NCBI GenBank assembly: GCA_022510425.1
Contig: JAFLTO010000002.1
Coordinates: forward strand, 62,001-126,000
Direction of reading: 5' to 3'
Length of the DNA stretch: 64,000 nucleotides
Source: Muribaculaceae bacterium
GTDB taxonomy: Bacteria > Bacteroidota > Bacteroidia > Bacteroidales > Muribaculaceae
Shown here piece by piece: positions 34,265 to 42,181 of this stretch (position 1 is its first letter; every line of letters starts with the position of its first letter). The position numbers and the translations under genes were made by a program. The notes below the pieces were generated by a model. It saw nothing but the letters and a program-made list of their open reading frames with translations, was not told where the DNA came from and made no database searches.

Positions 34265-35029
34265 ATGACAAAAAGATTTTTGATTTCCGCGTTCGCCGTA
34301 GCGTTCTTCTTTATATTTCTGAATGGGAAAACCATCCTCTTTATAGGAGATTCTATAACCGATGGTAACTGGGGCTCTCCTTCAAAATATCCCTGTAGTA
34401 CAGAAGAAAGGAATCTTTATGATAAAAACCATATTTTGGGTCATGGATATGCTGAAATGACTGCCGGCTACTTTATGGGTGAATTTCCGGAGAGCGGGTT
34501 CAACTTCATTAACCGAGGCATAAGCGGCGAAACTTTAAGACAGATAGCAAATAGATGGCATAAGGATGCGGTTAGTTTTAATCCCGATGTGATTTCATTG
34601 CTTTGCGGAACAAATGATATTCATTATTGGCTTGAAAGCCATCCAAGTTCTATAAAGGAATTTGATTTTGATAAGTATAGGGGCACATTGGATTCTTTAA
34701 TTAATGTCACGGTCAGTCAGCTTCCTCATTGTAAGGTCATACTTTGCACTCCATTTGTTGGCAAAGCCGGATGGGCAGGGGCAGATTCACATTTCCATTT
34801 AAGAGAAGAAGGGGTAGACAGTATCGCTTCAATCACTCATGAAATTGCATTGAAATATTCCGATAAAAACGTTCATCTTGTTGATTTCAGAGAATTGAAA
34901 GGCACACTCGAAAAAGAGAATCCTGATATCGAATATTGGATATGGGATAGTATCCATCCCACCACAGCAATGCATTATCGGATGTCGAAACTATGGAGAG
35001 AAACCATAAGCCCCGAACTTCTTCAATAA
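34265..35029 (+). CDS. SGNH/GDSL hydrolase, putative carbohydrate esterase (second)
   Basis: A 254-residue exported hydrolase with signal MTKRFLISAFAVAFFFIFLNG, block I GDSITDG (Ser nucleophile), RGISGETL (block II Gly), GTNDIHYW (block III Asn) and DSIHPTT with the catalytic Asp-x-x-His pair near the C-terminus. It is distinct from the SGNH protein encoded at 28.9 kb, which has GDSYS. It probably removes acetyl groups from plant glycan fragments, by position between the xylose genes and GH31. The exact esterified sugar cannot be told. Confidence 0.8.
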   Translation: MTKRFLISAFAVAFFFIFLNGKTILFIGDSITDGNWGSPSKYPCSTEERNLYDKNHILGHGYAEMTAGYFMGEFPESGFNFINRGISGETLRQIANRWHKDAVSFNPDVISLLCGTNDIHYWLESHPSSIKEFDFDKYRGTLDSLINVTVSQLPHCKVILCTPFVGKAGWAGADSHFHLREEGVDSIASITHEIALKYSDKNVHLVDFRELKGTLEKENPDIEYWIWDSIHPTTAMHYRMSKLWRETISPELLQ

Positions 35030-35058
35030 ACCATTCTTAAAAATTATCCGAAATTATG

Positions 35059-35066
35059 TAATTTTG
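35059..35066 (+). promoter_or_regulatory. Candidate -7 element for the second GH31 gene
   Basis: TAATTTTG matches TAnnTTTG and would give a leader of about 33 bases. No TTTG -33 box is seen at the right spacing. Confidence 0.45.
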
Positions 35067-35102
35067 GCTCATTACTTAATCACTATTGTTTTTTTTACCT
35101 GA

Positions 35103-37358
35103 ATGAAGAAATACTTTCTACCATTATTCTTCGGATTGATTTCATTACCTACATTTTCCGAAATTACTACTGTCAATAATCATCCTTATCTTCTTTCTTT
35201 GCCAAAAGATATAAGCGCTGACTTCAACGACCTGTCAAACACTTATTTTCTGGCAGATTCTCTCGCTTCTTTTGATGTGGAATCTGGCAAAGGTAAAATA
35301 TTGTGGAAACGTCATCAATTGATGCCTCGCCAGGCTTTTAATACTAATACATTTCTTCTTCAACCATTGAATTCTCTTGATTTCCCCGATACTGCTTATC
35401 CGCAGGATCCGGAACTGGATTTTTCAATCACACCGATTAATGAAAACACAATCAGAATAAAGGTGCATACTTCACCCTTTTATCAGGAAAAAGATTCCTC
35501 TATTATGCTAGTGAAAACTCCGGTAGGGAATAAAGATGGCTGGAAGATTTCAAGGGCAACAAACGGTGACGTCACTTATGCATCTAAAGAAGGAAGTGTA
35601 ACAATTAAGACTGATCCCTGGAGAATAGTAATAGCAGACTCTGATGGAAAAGAACTTGCCCGCACGAGGGCATGGCTCGACAACGATAGCACCCAGGTTA
35701 AAATAAATCCTTTCAGCTTCATAAAAAGAGGATCTGACAATTCCCGCTCTATCAATCCTGTCTTTTCAATCGGACCTAATGAAAAGATATTCGGACTCGG
35801 AGAATCTCCTGCCGGATTAAACAAAGTGGGGCAAAAAGTAAATCTTTTTGTCACGGATCCACAAGGGCCGGAAACTCCAGACATGTATAAACCGATTCCT
35901 TTCTTTTTCAGCAATAAAGGATATGGAATTTTCATGCACACCTCCGAACCTGTCACAATGGATATCGGCCAAAGTTATATCGGTGCCAATAAAATTTATA
36001 TGAACGATGAAGACATGGATTTCTTTATCTTCTTCGGTTCACCAAAACAAATTCTATCGGAATATACAGCTCTAACGGGTCGTCCGGATATGCCCCCATT
36101 GTGGAGTTTCGGCACCTGGATGAGTCGCATCAGTTACTTTTCAGAAGAGGAAGGTCGCGAGGTGGCTTCAAAACTTCGGGAGAACAAGATTCCGAGTGAT
36201 GTAATCCATTTCGATACAGGATGGTTTGAAACGGATTGGCAATGTGACTATGAATTCTCTAAAGAAAGATTCAAGGATCCAAAGAAAATGATCGAAGATC
36301 TTAAGAAACAGGGTTTTCATATCAGCCTTTGGCAGCTCCCCTATTTCGTGCCCGGCAACAAATATTTTCCCGAACTGATAGAAAAGGATTTATATGTGCA
36401 TAATGGCAACGGTACCCTTCCTTATGAAGACGTGGTGCTCGATTTCACCAATCCGGCAACAGTTGAATGGTATCAGGATAAGATCGGCAATCTTATCGAC
36501 ATGGGTGTTGGAGCCATAAAAGTGGATTTCGGCGAAGGTGCTCCTATCAATGCGGTATATCATAACGGGAAAACCGGATGGCAGGAACACAACCTATATC
36601 CCCTAAGATACAATAAAACAGTGTCTGATATAACTAAGGCAACAAGTGGCGACAACATCATATGGGCTCGTTCAGCGTGGGCAGGTTCGCAACGTTACCC
36701 TGTGCACTGGGGTGGCGATGCGGCAACAACCTCTGCAGGAATGCTCGGCACTGTCCATGCGGGTCTATCTTTAGGATTATCCGGCTTCCCTTTCTGGAGC
36801 CATGATATAGGAGGATTTGTAACCGACACTCCGGAAGAATTATATCGTAGATGGCTGCCTATGGGATTCCTCACATCTCATTCCCGTGCACACGGAGCAC
36901 CTCCCACAGAACCTTGGCTATTTGAAAACAAAGAATTTGTAGATTATTTCAGAAAAGCGGCGGAACTCAAATACTCTTTGATGCCATACGTGATTGAGGA
37001 ATCCGGGGAATCCTCTCAAAACGGATGGCCTATGTTCCGGGCTCTATTCGTTGAATATCCGGATGACCCCGGTGCTTGGAAAATAGATGATCAATATCTC
37101 TTCGGCTCAAAAATTATGGTGGCTCCTATTCTTGAAGCATCAGAAACAAGCAGAGAAGTTTATTTACCGGGTGGAAGAACTTGGGTGGACTACCAGACAG
37201 GAGAAAAATATAATCCGGGATGGCAAACCATTAGTGTGCCGCAAGATGGACTTCAGGCGGTGATATTGGTTCCTGAAGGAGAAACCATTAAACACGTGCC
37301 AATAGCTCAGAACACTTTCGAGATAGACTGGAATTCCGTCTATGAAAAGAAATATTAA
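35103..37358 (+). CDS. GH31 alpha-xylosidase, YicI-like (second)
   Basis: A 751-residue exported GH31 with signal MKKYFLPLFFGLISLPTFS and no PA14 insert. The nucleophile is Asp475 in IKVDFGEGAP, the YicI-type KxDFGE form, and the acid/base is Asp539 in HWGGDAATT. The 64-residue spacing between them is close to the 66 of E. coli YicI. GLSGFPFWSHDIGG and GLGESPAGLN are also family blocks. YicI-type enzymes cleave alpha-xylosides such as isoprimeverose, so it may finish the xyloglucan disaccharide while the PA14-GH31 acts on longer oligosaccharides; that division of labour is inference. It is the last plus-strand gene of the locus. Confidence 0.88.
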   Translation: MKKYFLPLFFGLISLPTFSEITTVNNHPYLLSLPKDISADFNDLSNTYFLADSLASFDVESGKGKILWKRHQLMPRQAFNTNTFLLQPLNSLDFPDTAYPQDPELDFSITPINENTIRIKVHTSPFYQEKDSSIMLVKTPVGNKDGWKISRATNGDVTYASKEGSVTIKTDPWRIVIADSDGKELARTRAWLDNDSTQVKINPFSFIKRGSDNSRSINPVFSIGPNEKIFGLGESPAGLNKVGQKVNLFVTDPQGPETPDMYKPIPFFFSNKGYGIFMHTSEPVTMDIGQSYIGANKIYMNDEDMDFFIFFGSPKQILSEYTALTGRPDMPPLWSFGTWMSRISYFSEEEGREVASKLRENKIPSDVIHFDTGWFETDWQCDYEFSKERFKDPKKMIEDLKKQGFHISLWQLPYFVPGNKYFPELIEKDLYVHNGNGTLPYEDVVLDFTNPATVEWYQDKIGNLIDMGVGAIKVDFGEGAPINAVYHNGKTGWQEHNLYPLRYNKTVSDITKATSGDNIIWARSAWAGSQRYPVHWGGDAATTSAGMLGTVHAGLSLGLSGFPFWSHDIGGFVTDTPEELYRRWLPMGFLTSHSRAHGAPPTEPWLFENKEFVDYFRKAAELKYSLMPYVIEESGESSQNGWPMFRALFVEYPDDPGAWKIDDQYLFGSKIMVAPILEASETSREVYLPGGRTWVDYQTGEKYNPGWQTISVPQDGLQAVILVPEGETIKHVPIAQNTFEIDWNSVYEKKY

Positions 37359-37419
37359 GATCCTCTAATATGATTATCCCGAGGTTTCCCAAATTATAAT
37401 TATAATTGAAAATCAAACG

Positions 37420-37455
37420 ATTGCCTCAGACGTGGCGTGCCATTTCTGAGGCAAT
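37420..37455. terminator. Hairpin between the convergent GH31 and PCMD genes, probable bidirectional terminator
   Basis: ATTGCCTCAGA (37420-37430) and TCTGAGGCAAT (37445-37455) form a perfect 11-bp stem with a 14-base loop. The T-tracts on both sides are poor, so termination strength is uncertain. Confidence 0.6.
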
Positions 37456-37536
37456 ATATTTCATAACTCGTTGTAAGACATCGCACACGATGGCCCTACG
37501 AGTAGGCTTTGGGGAAAATAAAGGATACCCATTTTG

Positions 37537-39117
37537 TTAATAATCGTAATCGAGTGTGAATTCATCTACGTAGAGTACTGCACCGTTAGCTCCGGTAAAG
37601 TAATCACCATACTTTGAGGCGGCACATGTGATCTGAATATAGGTAGGATTAGTGAAATAATCCCTATATTCCAATTTTATTTCGAAAGGTTCATAGTCTT
37701 CCATTGTGCCGCTATAAAGCAATTCACCGTAAGCTATCACATAATCAGCGTCTTTATTGAACAATTGACGGTTGTTGGGATTAGTACGTATCTCATAGGG
37801 AGCGGTCCAGTCGGTCAATGCTATGTATATATGGCATGTGTCGGGCCTTCCCTTAAGGTCAGTCCATTCTGAATTTGTGTAGTCTATATCGGCTGTCTTG
37901 TATTGGTAATACCCACGAAGTTTGGTTGGACGCAAACTGTATTTACGACCGAAATCAAGTATACCGTTAGTACCGTCAACCTTCTTGAAGCTACCTGTGT
38001 ATATTGAGCCTGCACCAAGTTTTCCGAGACCGAAAATTCCCACGAATTTAGTGTTAAGCTCTGCAGCCTGACCGGTTCCTGTTACAGTATGATCAGTTGG
38101 AACCACGTTGCTTTGTCCCAGTGTGGCCGCTCCCGTGTTTCCGGTATCCCAGTAGGGATCGCCTCCCTCATTCCAGGGACACCAGATTTTACCATCCTTG
38201 AGCCACCATTGGTCGAAAGATCCGTCGGGTAAGATTTCGGTTTCTTCTGTAGTAACAATCACAGTATTTCCATACTCATCGCCCGCCACACATCTTACGT
38301 CATAACTGGTAGTGGGTGTGAGATGAGGGATAAAGCATGAAAGTGATCCTCCATTCTGAGTTAGCCAAGAGGGATCTATGTCAAGCCATTCATCTTTTGA
38401 AGATTCTTTATATTGAAATGAGCCTTTCTTATCCGCCTCACAACTTCCGTAAGCCCAGATAACTTGACTCCAAGCCTCTACATTGTCGGTCCCCACAGTC
38501 TGTTCCACCAACTCAGCATATATAGTCCAATACTCCGTACGACCATGAGCAGACACTTCTATTCGCAAAGGATGAGTCAGATCCAATGTGGCGCCGGGAT
38601 ATAGGGATGGTTCATATGTTGTGATACCTTCCGGGCCCAATTTAATCTCATCAATCTTTACCTCTGACAATTTTGCATTTTCCGAAAGATACACAATAAC
38701 CCTGCAGGCGGCAGGATCAATTACGGTTGTTCCCATCTGTCCTGCCACATTGAAATATCTTTCAATATTTTGAACTGCATTTATCTCCCATATATAGGAT
38801 TGATAACGGGTGATTGTGACATAGATTGGTTGCTCCAAATCGTAGGTTCCTTCCAATAGGTTTATATCCGCCTCTCCACCGGCTGAAATTGTGAATTTAT
38901 CGAAACGCACATTCTCAATATCCGTTGTTTCTTCAAGGTAGATAGTGGCACGAAGACCCAACGAGTCAATATAAGCGTCCCGGCTCTGACCCACGGCAGA
39001 CAGAGATGTGATGGTTTGTGTAATTCTTGGATAAGGCAGGTCATTTTTAATACAGCCTGACAAGGCAAAAAGCATTACAACCAGTAAACTTATATATTGA
39101 AAAATTGAAAAATTCAT
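37537..39117 (-). CDS. PCMD-domain lipoprotein
   Basis: A 526-residue lipoprotein with signal MNFSIFQYISLLVVMLFALSGC (lipobox LSGC). Residues ~25-210 are beta-rich repeats (ITSLSAVGQSRDAYIDS, SEVKIDEIKLGPEG), and ~215-290 resembles a fibronectin-like domain (TSYDVRCVAGDEYGN). The C-terminal ~240 residues form a PCMD-like (putative carbohydrate metabolism) domain: WDTGNTGAATLG, EIRTNPNNRQLFNKDADY, AASKYGDYFTGANGAVLYVD. The PCMD name comes from recall of PF13201; its activity is not known. The frame extends to a TTG at 39123, but ATG at 39117 is preferred. It lies six bases after the PIN gene and is the last gene of the surface cluster. Confidence 0.75.
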   Translation of the reverse strand: MNFSIFQYISLLVVMLFALSGCIKNDLPYPRITQTITSLSAVGQSRDAYIDSLGLRATIYLEETTDIENVRFDKFTISAGGEADINLLEGTYDLEQPIYVTITRYQSYIWEINAVQNIERYFNVAGQMGTTVIDPAACRVIVYLSENAKLSEVKIDEIKLGPEGITTYEPSLYPGATLDLTHPLRIEVSAHGRTEYWTIYAELVEQTVGTDNVEAWSQVIWAYGSCEADKKGSFQYKESSKDEWLDIDPSWLTQNGGSLSCFIPHLTPTTSYDVRCVAGDEYGNTVIVTTEETEILPDGSFDQWWLKDGKIWCPWNEGGDPYWDTGNTGAATLGQSNVVPTDHTVTGTGQAAELNTKFVGIFGLGKLGAGSIYTGSFKKVDGTNGILDFGRKYSLRPTKLRGYYQYKTADIDYTNSEWTDLKGRPDTCHIYIALTDWTAPYEIRTNPNNRQLFNKDADYVIAYGELLYSGTMEDYEPFEIKLEYRDYFTNPTYIQITCAASKYGDYFTGANGAVLYVDEFTLDYDY

Positions 39118-39123
39118 TAACAA

Positions 39124-39534
39124 TTATTCTATAAAGATTAAATTTTTGAACTCAGAGAAAGTGATTATTTTAGTAGATTTATATTGATTTAAAACTAAAA
39201 GATCCTTGTCACCTGAAACTATAAAATCCGCAGAGGAATTAAGAGCCATTCCTAAAATAAATAAATCTTTTTTATCTCTTAAATTATTTTCCTCAGTCTC
39301 ACAAGAACTTACCCAATTACATCTTACATTAATTAATTCAATAAGATTTTGCAACGATTGTTGCGAGATAGCAGATTTAAATTTATTTCTGGTTGCCACC
39401 TTATTGATTTCTTCTATCAGTTCAGGTGACACAAATATCTGAATATCGTTCCTTTTAAAGATTTCTGATAATATTGACAATCTTTTACCTAAAAGAAAAG
39501 AAATCCAGATGTTAGTATCTAAAATTAAATTCAT
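39124..39534 (-). CDS. PIN-domain ribonuclease toxin (VapC-like)
   Basis: A 136-residue PIN-domain protein. The acidic metal-binding residues appear as Asp in LILDTNIWIS (residue 6), Glu in SPELIEEI, and two Asp in ADFIVSGDKDLLVL, the order seen in putative toxin PINs of COG1569. Members usually cut RNA. Its ATG overlaps the stop of the preceding small gene by four bases (ATGA), the usual toxin-antitoxin coupling. The pair is AT-rich and sits between two PCMD genes, which suggests insertion into an existing cluster. Confidence 0.85.
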   Translation of the reverse strand: MNLILDTNIWISFLLGKRLSILSEIFKRNDIQIFVSPELIEEINKVATRNKFKSAISQQSLQNLIELINVRCNWVSSCETEENNLRDKKDLFILGMALNSSADFIVSGDKDLLVLNQYKSTKIITFSEFKNLIFIE

Positions 39535-39722
39535 TGATCGTATCTAACAGCATTTACTGCATCTTGAATTTCCTTATCGGTGATATTCGTATTGGGAGGA
39601 CAAGAAGAGATAAAACGAGTTAACACATCGTCTTTTTTTTCAAATGACCATCCCATTTTTTTAGCCAAACTCATAATGAAAGTTACCTCATCATTTGGTA
39701 TAGAAAGAATTATCTGAGTCAT
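39531..39722 (-). CDS. Small antitoxin of the PIN module
   Basis: A 63-residue protein, MTQIILSIPNDEVTFIMSLAKKMGW, with a short beta-strand followed by a helix, then a flexible C-terminus containing TNITDKEIQDAVNAVRYDQ. This is the layout of small ribbon-helix type antitoxins that bind DNA with the N-terminus and the toxin with the C-terminus. The family was not identified; the role is assigned from size, order and the four-base overlap with the PIN gene. Confidence 0.7.
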   Translation of the reverse strand: MTQIILSIPNDEVTFIMSLAKKMGWSFEKKDDVLTRFISSCPPNTNITDKEIQDAVNAVRYDQ

Positions 39723-39737
39723 ATTATGTAATTTTTA

Positions 39738-39768
39738 CAAAAATAAACGAAAGAAATCACATTACAAA
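39738..39768 (-). promoter_or_regulatory. Promoter of the PIN toxin-antitoxin pair
   Basis: On the minus strand, TTTG (39768-39765) and TATTTTTG (39745-39738) are 19 bases apart, a full consensus match. The leader before the antitoxin ATG would be only about 11 bases. Confidence 0.75.
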
Positions 39769-39775
39769 ACCAATT

Positions 39776-39822
39776 ATTTAATCTCTTTTGAACTAAATGA
39801 ATTATTGCTTTTGAGATTAAAT
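39776..39822. repeat. Inverted repeat just upstream of the toxin-antitoxin promoter
   Basis: ATTTAATCTC (39776-39785) and GAGATTAAAT (39813-39822) are perfect 10-bp complements with a 27-base spacer. It ends seven bases from the -33 box, so it could be an operator, or a hairpin in the 3' end of the upstream transcript. Confidence 0.55.
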
Positions 39823-39836
39823 CGTCTTGGGAGGTC

Positions 39837-39856
39837 GGGAGGATGCAAATCCTCCC
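39837..39856 (-). terminator. GC-rich hairpin after the DUF4493-PCMD gene
   Basis: GGGAGGAT (39837-39844) and ATCCTCCC (39849-39856) pair over 8 bp with a four-base loop, 23 bases after the stop at 39879. There is no T-tract on the minus strand, so it may be a 3' stabiliser rather than a terminator. Confidence 0.5.
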
Positions 39857-39878
39857 AGCCCTGAATTTAGAATGTCAA

Positions 39879-42173
39879 TTATTTTTCAAATTGGATTTCT
39901 CCATATTCGAGTTCAAAATCATCGAGATAGAAAGTAGATCCTGCACTGCCAGAGAAGAAATCTCCGTATTTAGAGGCGGAACATACAATAATGAGATGAG
40001 TTGGTTTTTTTACTTTTGAATTCTCTTTATAAAATAAAGGAATCTTCAGTTCTTCTAAAGCCCCATCCGGACCAAAGTCAACACCTTCAAACGTTATTTC
40101 ACCAAATGCAATCACTTCATCTTCGTCTTTATTAAAGAGATGTCGGTTGTTGGGATTTGTGCGTATCTCAATTGGACCCGTAGTTAATGCCACATAAATC
40201 TGTCCATGATCCTTTCCTTTAGAAAATCCTTCTGGCACATAAGATTCATTTCCTGATTTCACATTTACATCAGAACCGGGTCGATAGTTAGCTAATACCT
40301 TGACATTTGAAGGATGACTTCCATTATATTCACGACCTAGAGATAATACACCATTTGTTCCATCAGTTTCTACATATTTGCCGATAAATATATTTCCTGC
40401 TGCTATCATTCCGAATGCAGATTTAGATTGCAAGCATGCAGAATATGTACCTGAACCGATCATTGTAGTTGACTTATCTGTCAATGTCATACTAGCAGTA
40501 GCCGCACCTTCATTACCTGAATCCCAGAAAGTATTATCATGGCCCGTATTTCCAGGATAAATTACATTTTTATTACCTAATAAAGTTTTTGCTGAATAAG
40601 AATCCCAGATTTCCATAGATGAGTTAGGAATAGCAAAAGAACTTTCGGTTGTAAATGTTCTGCTACCTGTTTCTATAAAATCATCTGCATAAGCCTTATA
40701 CTCGTAAGTTGTGTTGGCTTTAAGACCTGTCAATTTTACAGTATATTGCTTTTTACCGGCTCTTGTTGAAAGCTCACTTCTTGTGTTTAATGCAGAAACC
40801 TTGATATATTCATCGTTTGTTTCACTTTCTCGATAAAGATATCCAAAGTCTTTTGCATTATCATCCATAACAGTCAGTGTTAGTTCTGCTGAGTTTGCTA
40901 AAATTGCCATAGGTGATTCAGTATCCTTAGGAGCTTCTTCACTTATAATAGGATCTGCTAATGCAGCTTCAGAGTTTGCTATTTTTAAAGTAGTTTTACC
41001 AATATAACCTCTTGCATCCTTTGCTTGAAATTCTATTAAATATTCCGATTCATTAGATTGCAATTTATTTAAGAATTCTGCTTTAAGGGTTATCCAAGCC
41101 TCAACAGCTTTAATGTTAGTGTCACTTTCTGAACTTTTTTCACTATCATTATTGATAATTTTAAGTTCAATATTACTTTGATTACCCAGAAAATCTGTTG
41201 TACCAATTAAATTGACTCCGGAAATTGAAGATAATTCAGAGGATTGATTAATAATCTTGCTATCAAAATTAATTATCAATTCTTCCATTTCTTCATAAGC
41301 CAAAGCACGTATGTTGACATCATTAAACTCTGATGTGGTTGATGAGATTTGTCTATCTAAATCAAAAGTCTCTGAACCATAGTAACCCTTGAAAGAAGGA
41401 CCCGGAAATATCTCGAACCTTTGTTCTATAACCGGTATGTCTTCTATTACTAATCTAATGATTGCACCACCTGTATTGTTTTCAACAGGTTCGGAAGTTA
41501 ATTTAACATTATAAAGATGTGCTCTCTCTACATTCTGTATTTCTCCTGATTTGGTAAAAGATTCGCCTAAGGAATTCTTACCTGTAATAGTATAACTGAG
41601 ATTTGAGTCAGCGTTAGGCATCATGAAATACCCTCTTTTATTGGATTTGATTTCAGTTTCACCAAATTCCAATTTTCCTTTGGAGTGATAGAAAGCCACT
41701 TTTAAATCAGAGATTCCTTGCTGTGATGTTTGAGGATCTACTTGCACTATCACATTTGCAATGTCAAGGCTAAGAGACATCTCATTGGTTCCTGCTCCTA
41801 TTGTTACTTTTTCATAACCTCTAAAGAATTTCTTGTCGAAAGAGGCGGATACTGAGTCACCGGTCCAACCTTCCACAACGTACGAACCAACCGGAAGTGA
41901 AATAGCCGGAGGTAACTGATCATATCCTAAGTATTTTCTTATTACACCTTTAGAGTTTTCAATATAGACTACTAAATTTTCATTGAGATAATCGTCATCA
42001 TATCCCTCTATATTACCTCTGGTAACTACATTTATATCACTTCTGAGTTTGGTGCCTACTTTTAGTATACCTTCCCCGGAGGACTCAAACGGAGCCTCAT
42101 TGCTACAACTCAAGAATCCATTTGCTGTTATAATAACAGCCCCACAGATCAAATATTTATATGCTTTTCTCAT
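39879..42173 (-). CDS. DUF4493-PCMD lipoprotein
   Basis: A 764-residue lipoprotein, signal MRKAYKYLICGAVIITANGFLSC. Residues ~20-245 fit the DUF4493 pattern: GEGILKVGTKLRSDINVVTRG, LVVYIENSKG, PVGSYVVEGWTGDS, FRGYEKVTIGAG. The middle contains Ig-like repeats, including a fibronectin-like LKANTTYEYKAYADD. The last ~230 residues are a PCMD-like domain very similar to that of the 37.5-kb protein (EIRTNPNNRHLFNKDEDEVIAFGE, SASKYGDFFSGSAGS). The start at 42173 rather than the upstream ATG at 42206 gives a proper lipoprotein signal and an eight-base gap to the upstream gene. Function unknown; probably a surface or fibre-like structural protein. Confidence 0.75.
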   Translation of the reverse strand: MRKAYKYLICGAVIITANGFLSCSNEAPFESSGEGILKVGTKLRSDINVVTRGNIEGYDDDYLNENLVVYIENSKGVIRKYLGYDQLPPAISLPVGSYVVEGWTGDSVSASFDKKFFRGYEKVTIGAGTNEMSLSLDIANVIVQVDPQTSQQGISDLKVAFYHSKGKLEFGETEIKSNKRGYFMMPNADSNLSYTITGKNSLGESFTKSGEIQNVERAHLYNVKLTSEPVENNTGGAIIRLVIEDIPVIEQRFEIFPGPSFKGYYGSETFDLDRQISSTTSEFNDVNIRALAYEEMEELIINFDSKIINQSSELSSISGVNLIGTTDFLGNQSNIELKIINNDSEKSSESDTNIKAVEAWITLKAEFLNKLQSNESEYLIEFQAKDARGYIGKTTLKIANSEAALADPIISEEAPKDTESPMAILANSAELTLTVMDDNAKDFGYLYRESETNDEYIKVSALNTRSELSTRAGKKQYTVKLTGLKANTTYEYKAYADDFIETGSRTFTTESSFAIPNSSMEIWDSYSAKTLLGNKNVIYPGNTGHDNTFWDSGNEGAATASMTLTDKSTTMIGSGTYSACLQSKSAFGMIAAGNIFIGKYVETDGTNGVLSLGREYNGSHPSNVKVLANYRPGSDVNVKSGNESYVPEGFSKGKDHGQIYVALTTGPIEIRTNPNNRHLFNKDEDEVIAFGEITFEGVDFGPDGALEELKIPLFYKENSKVKKPTHLIIVCSASKYGDFFSGSAGSTFYLDDFELEYGEIQFEK

Positions 42174-42181
42174 GGCTATTA

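Noticed and set aside
35576..35956. Minus-strand open frame of 126 codons
   Set aside because: Antisense to the second GH31 gene.
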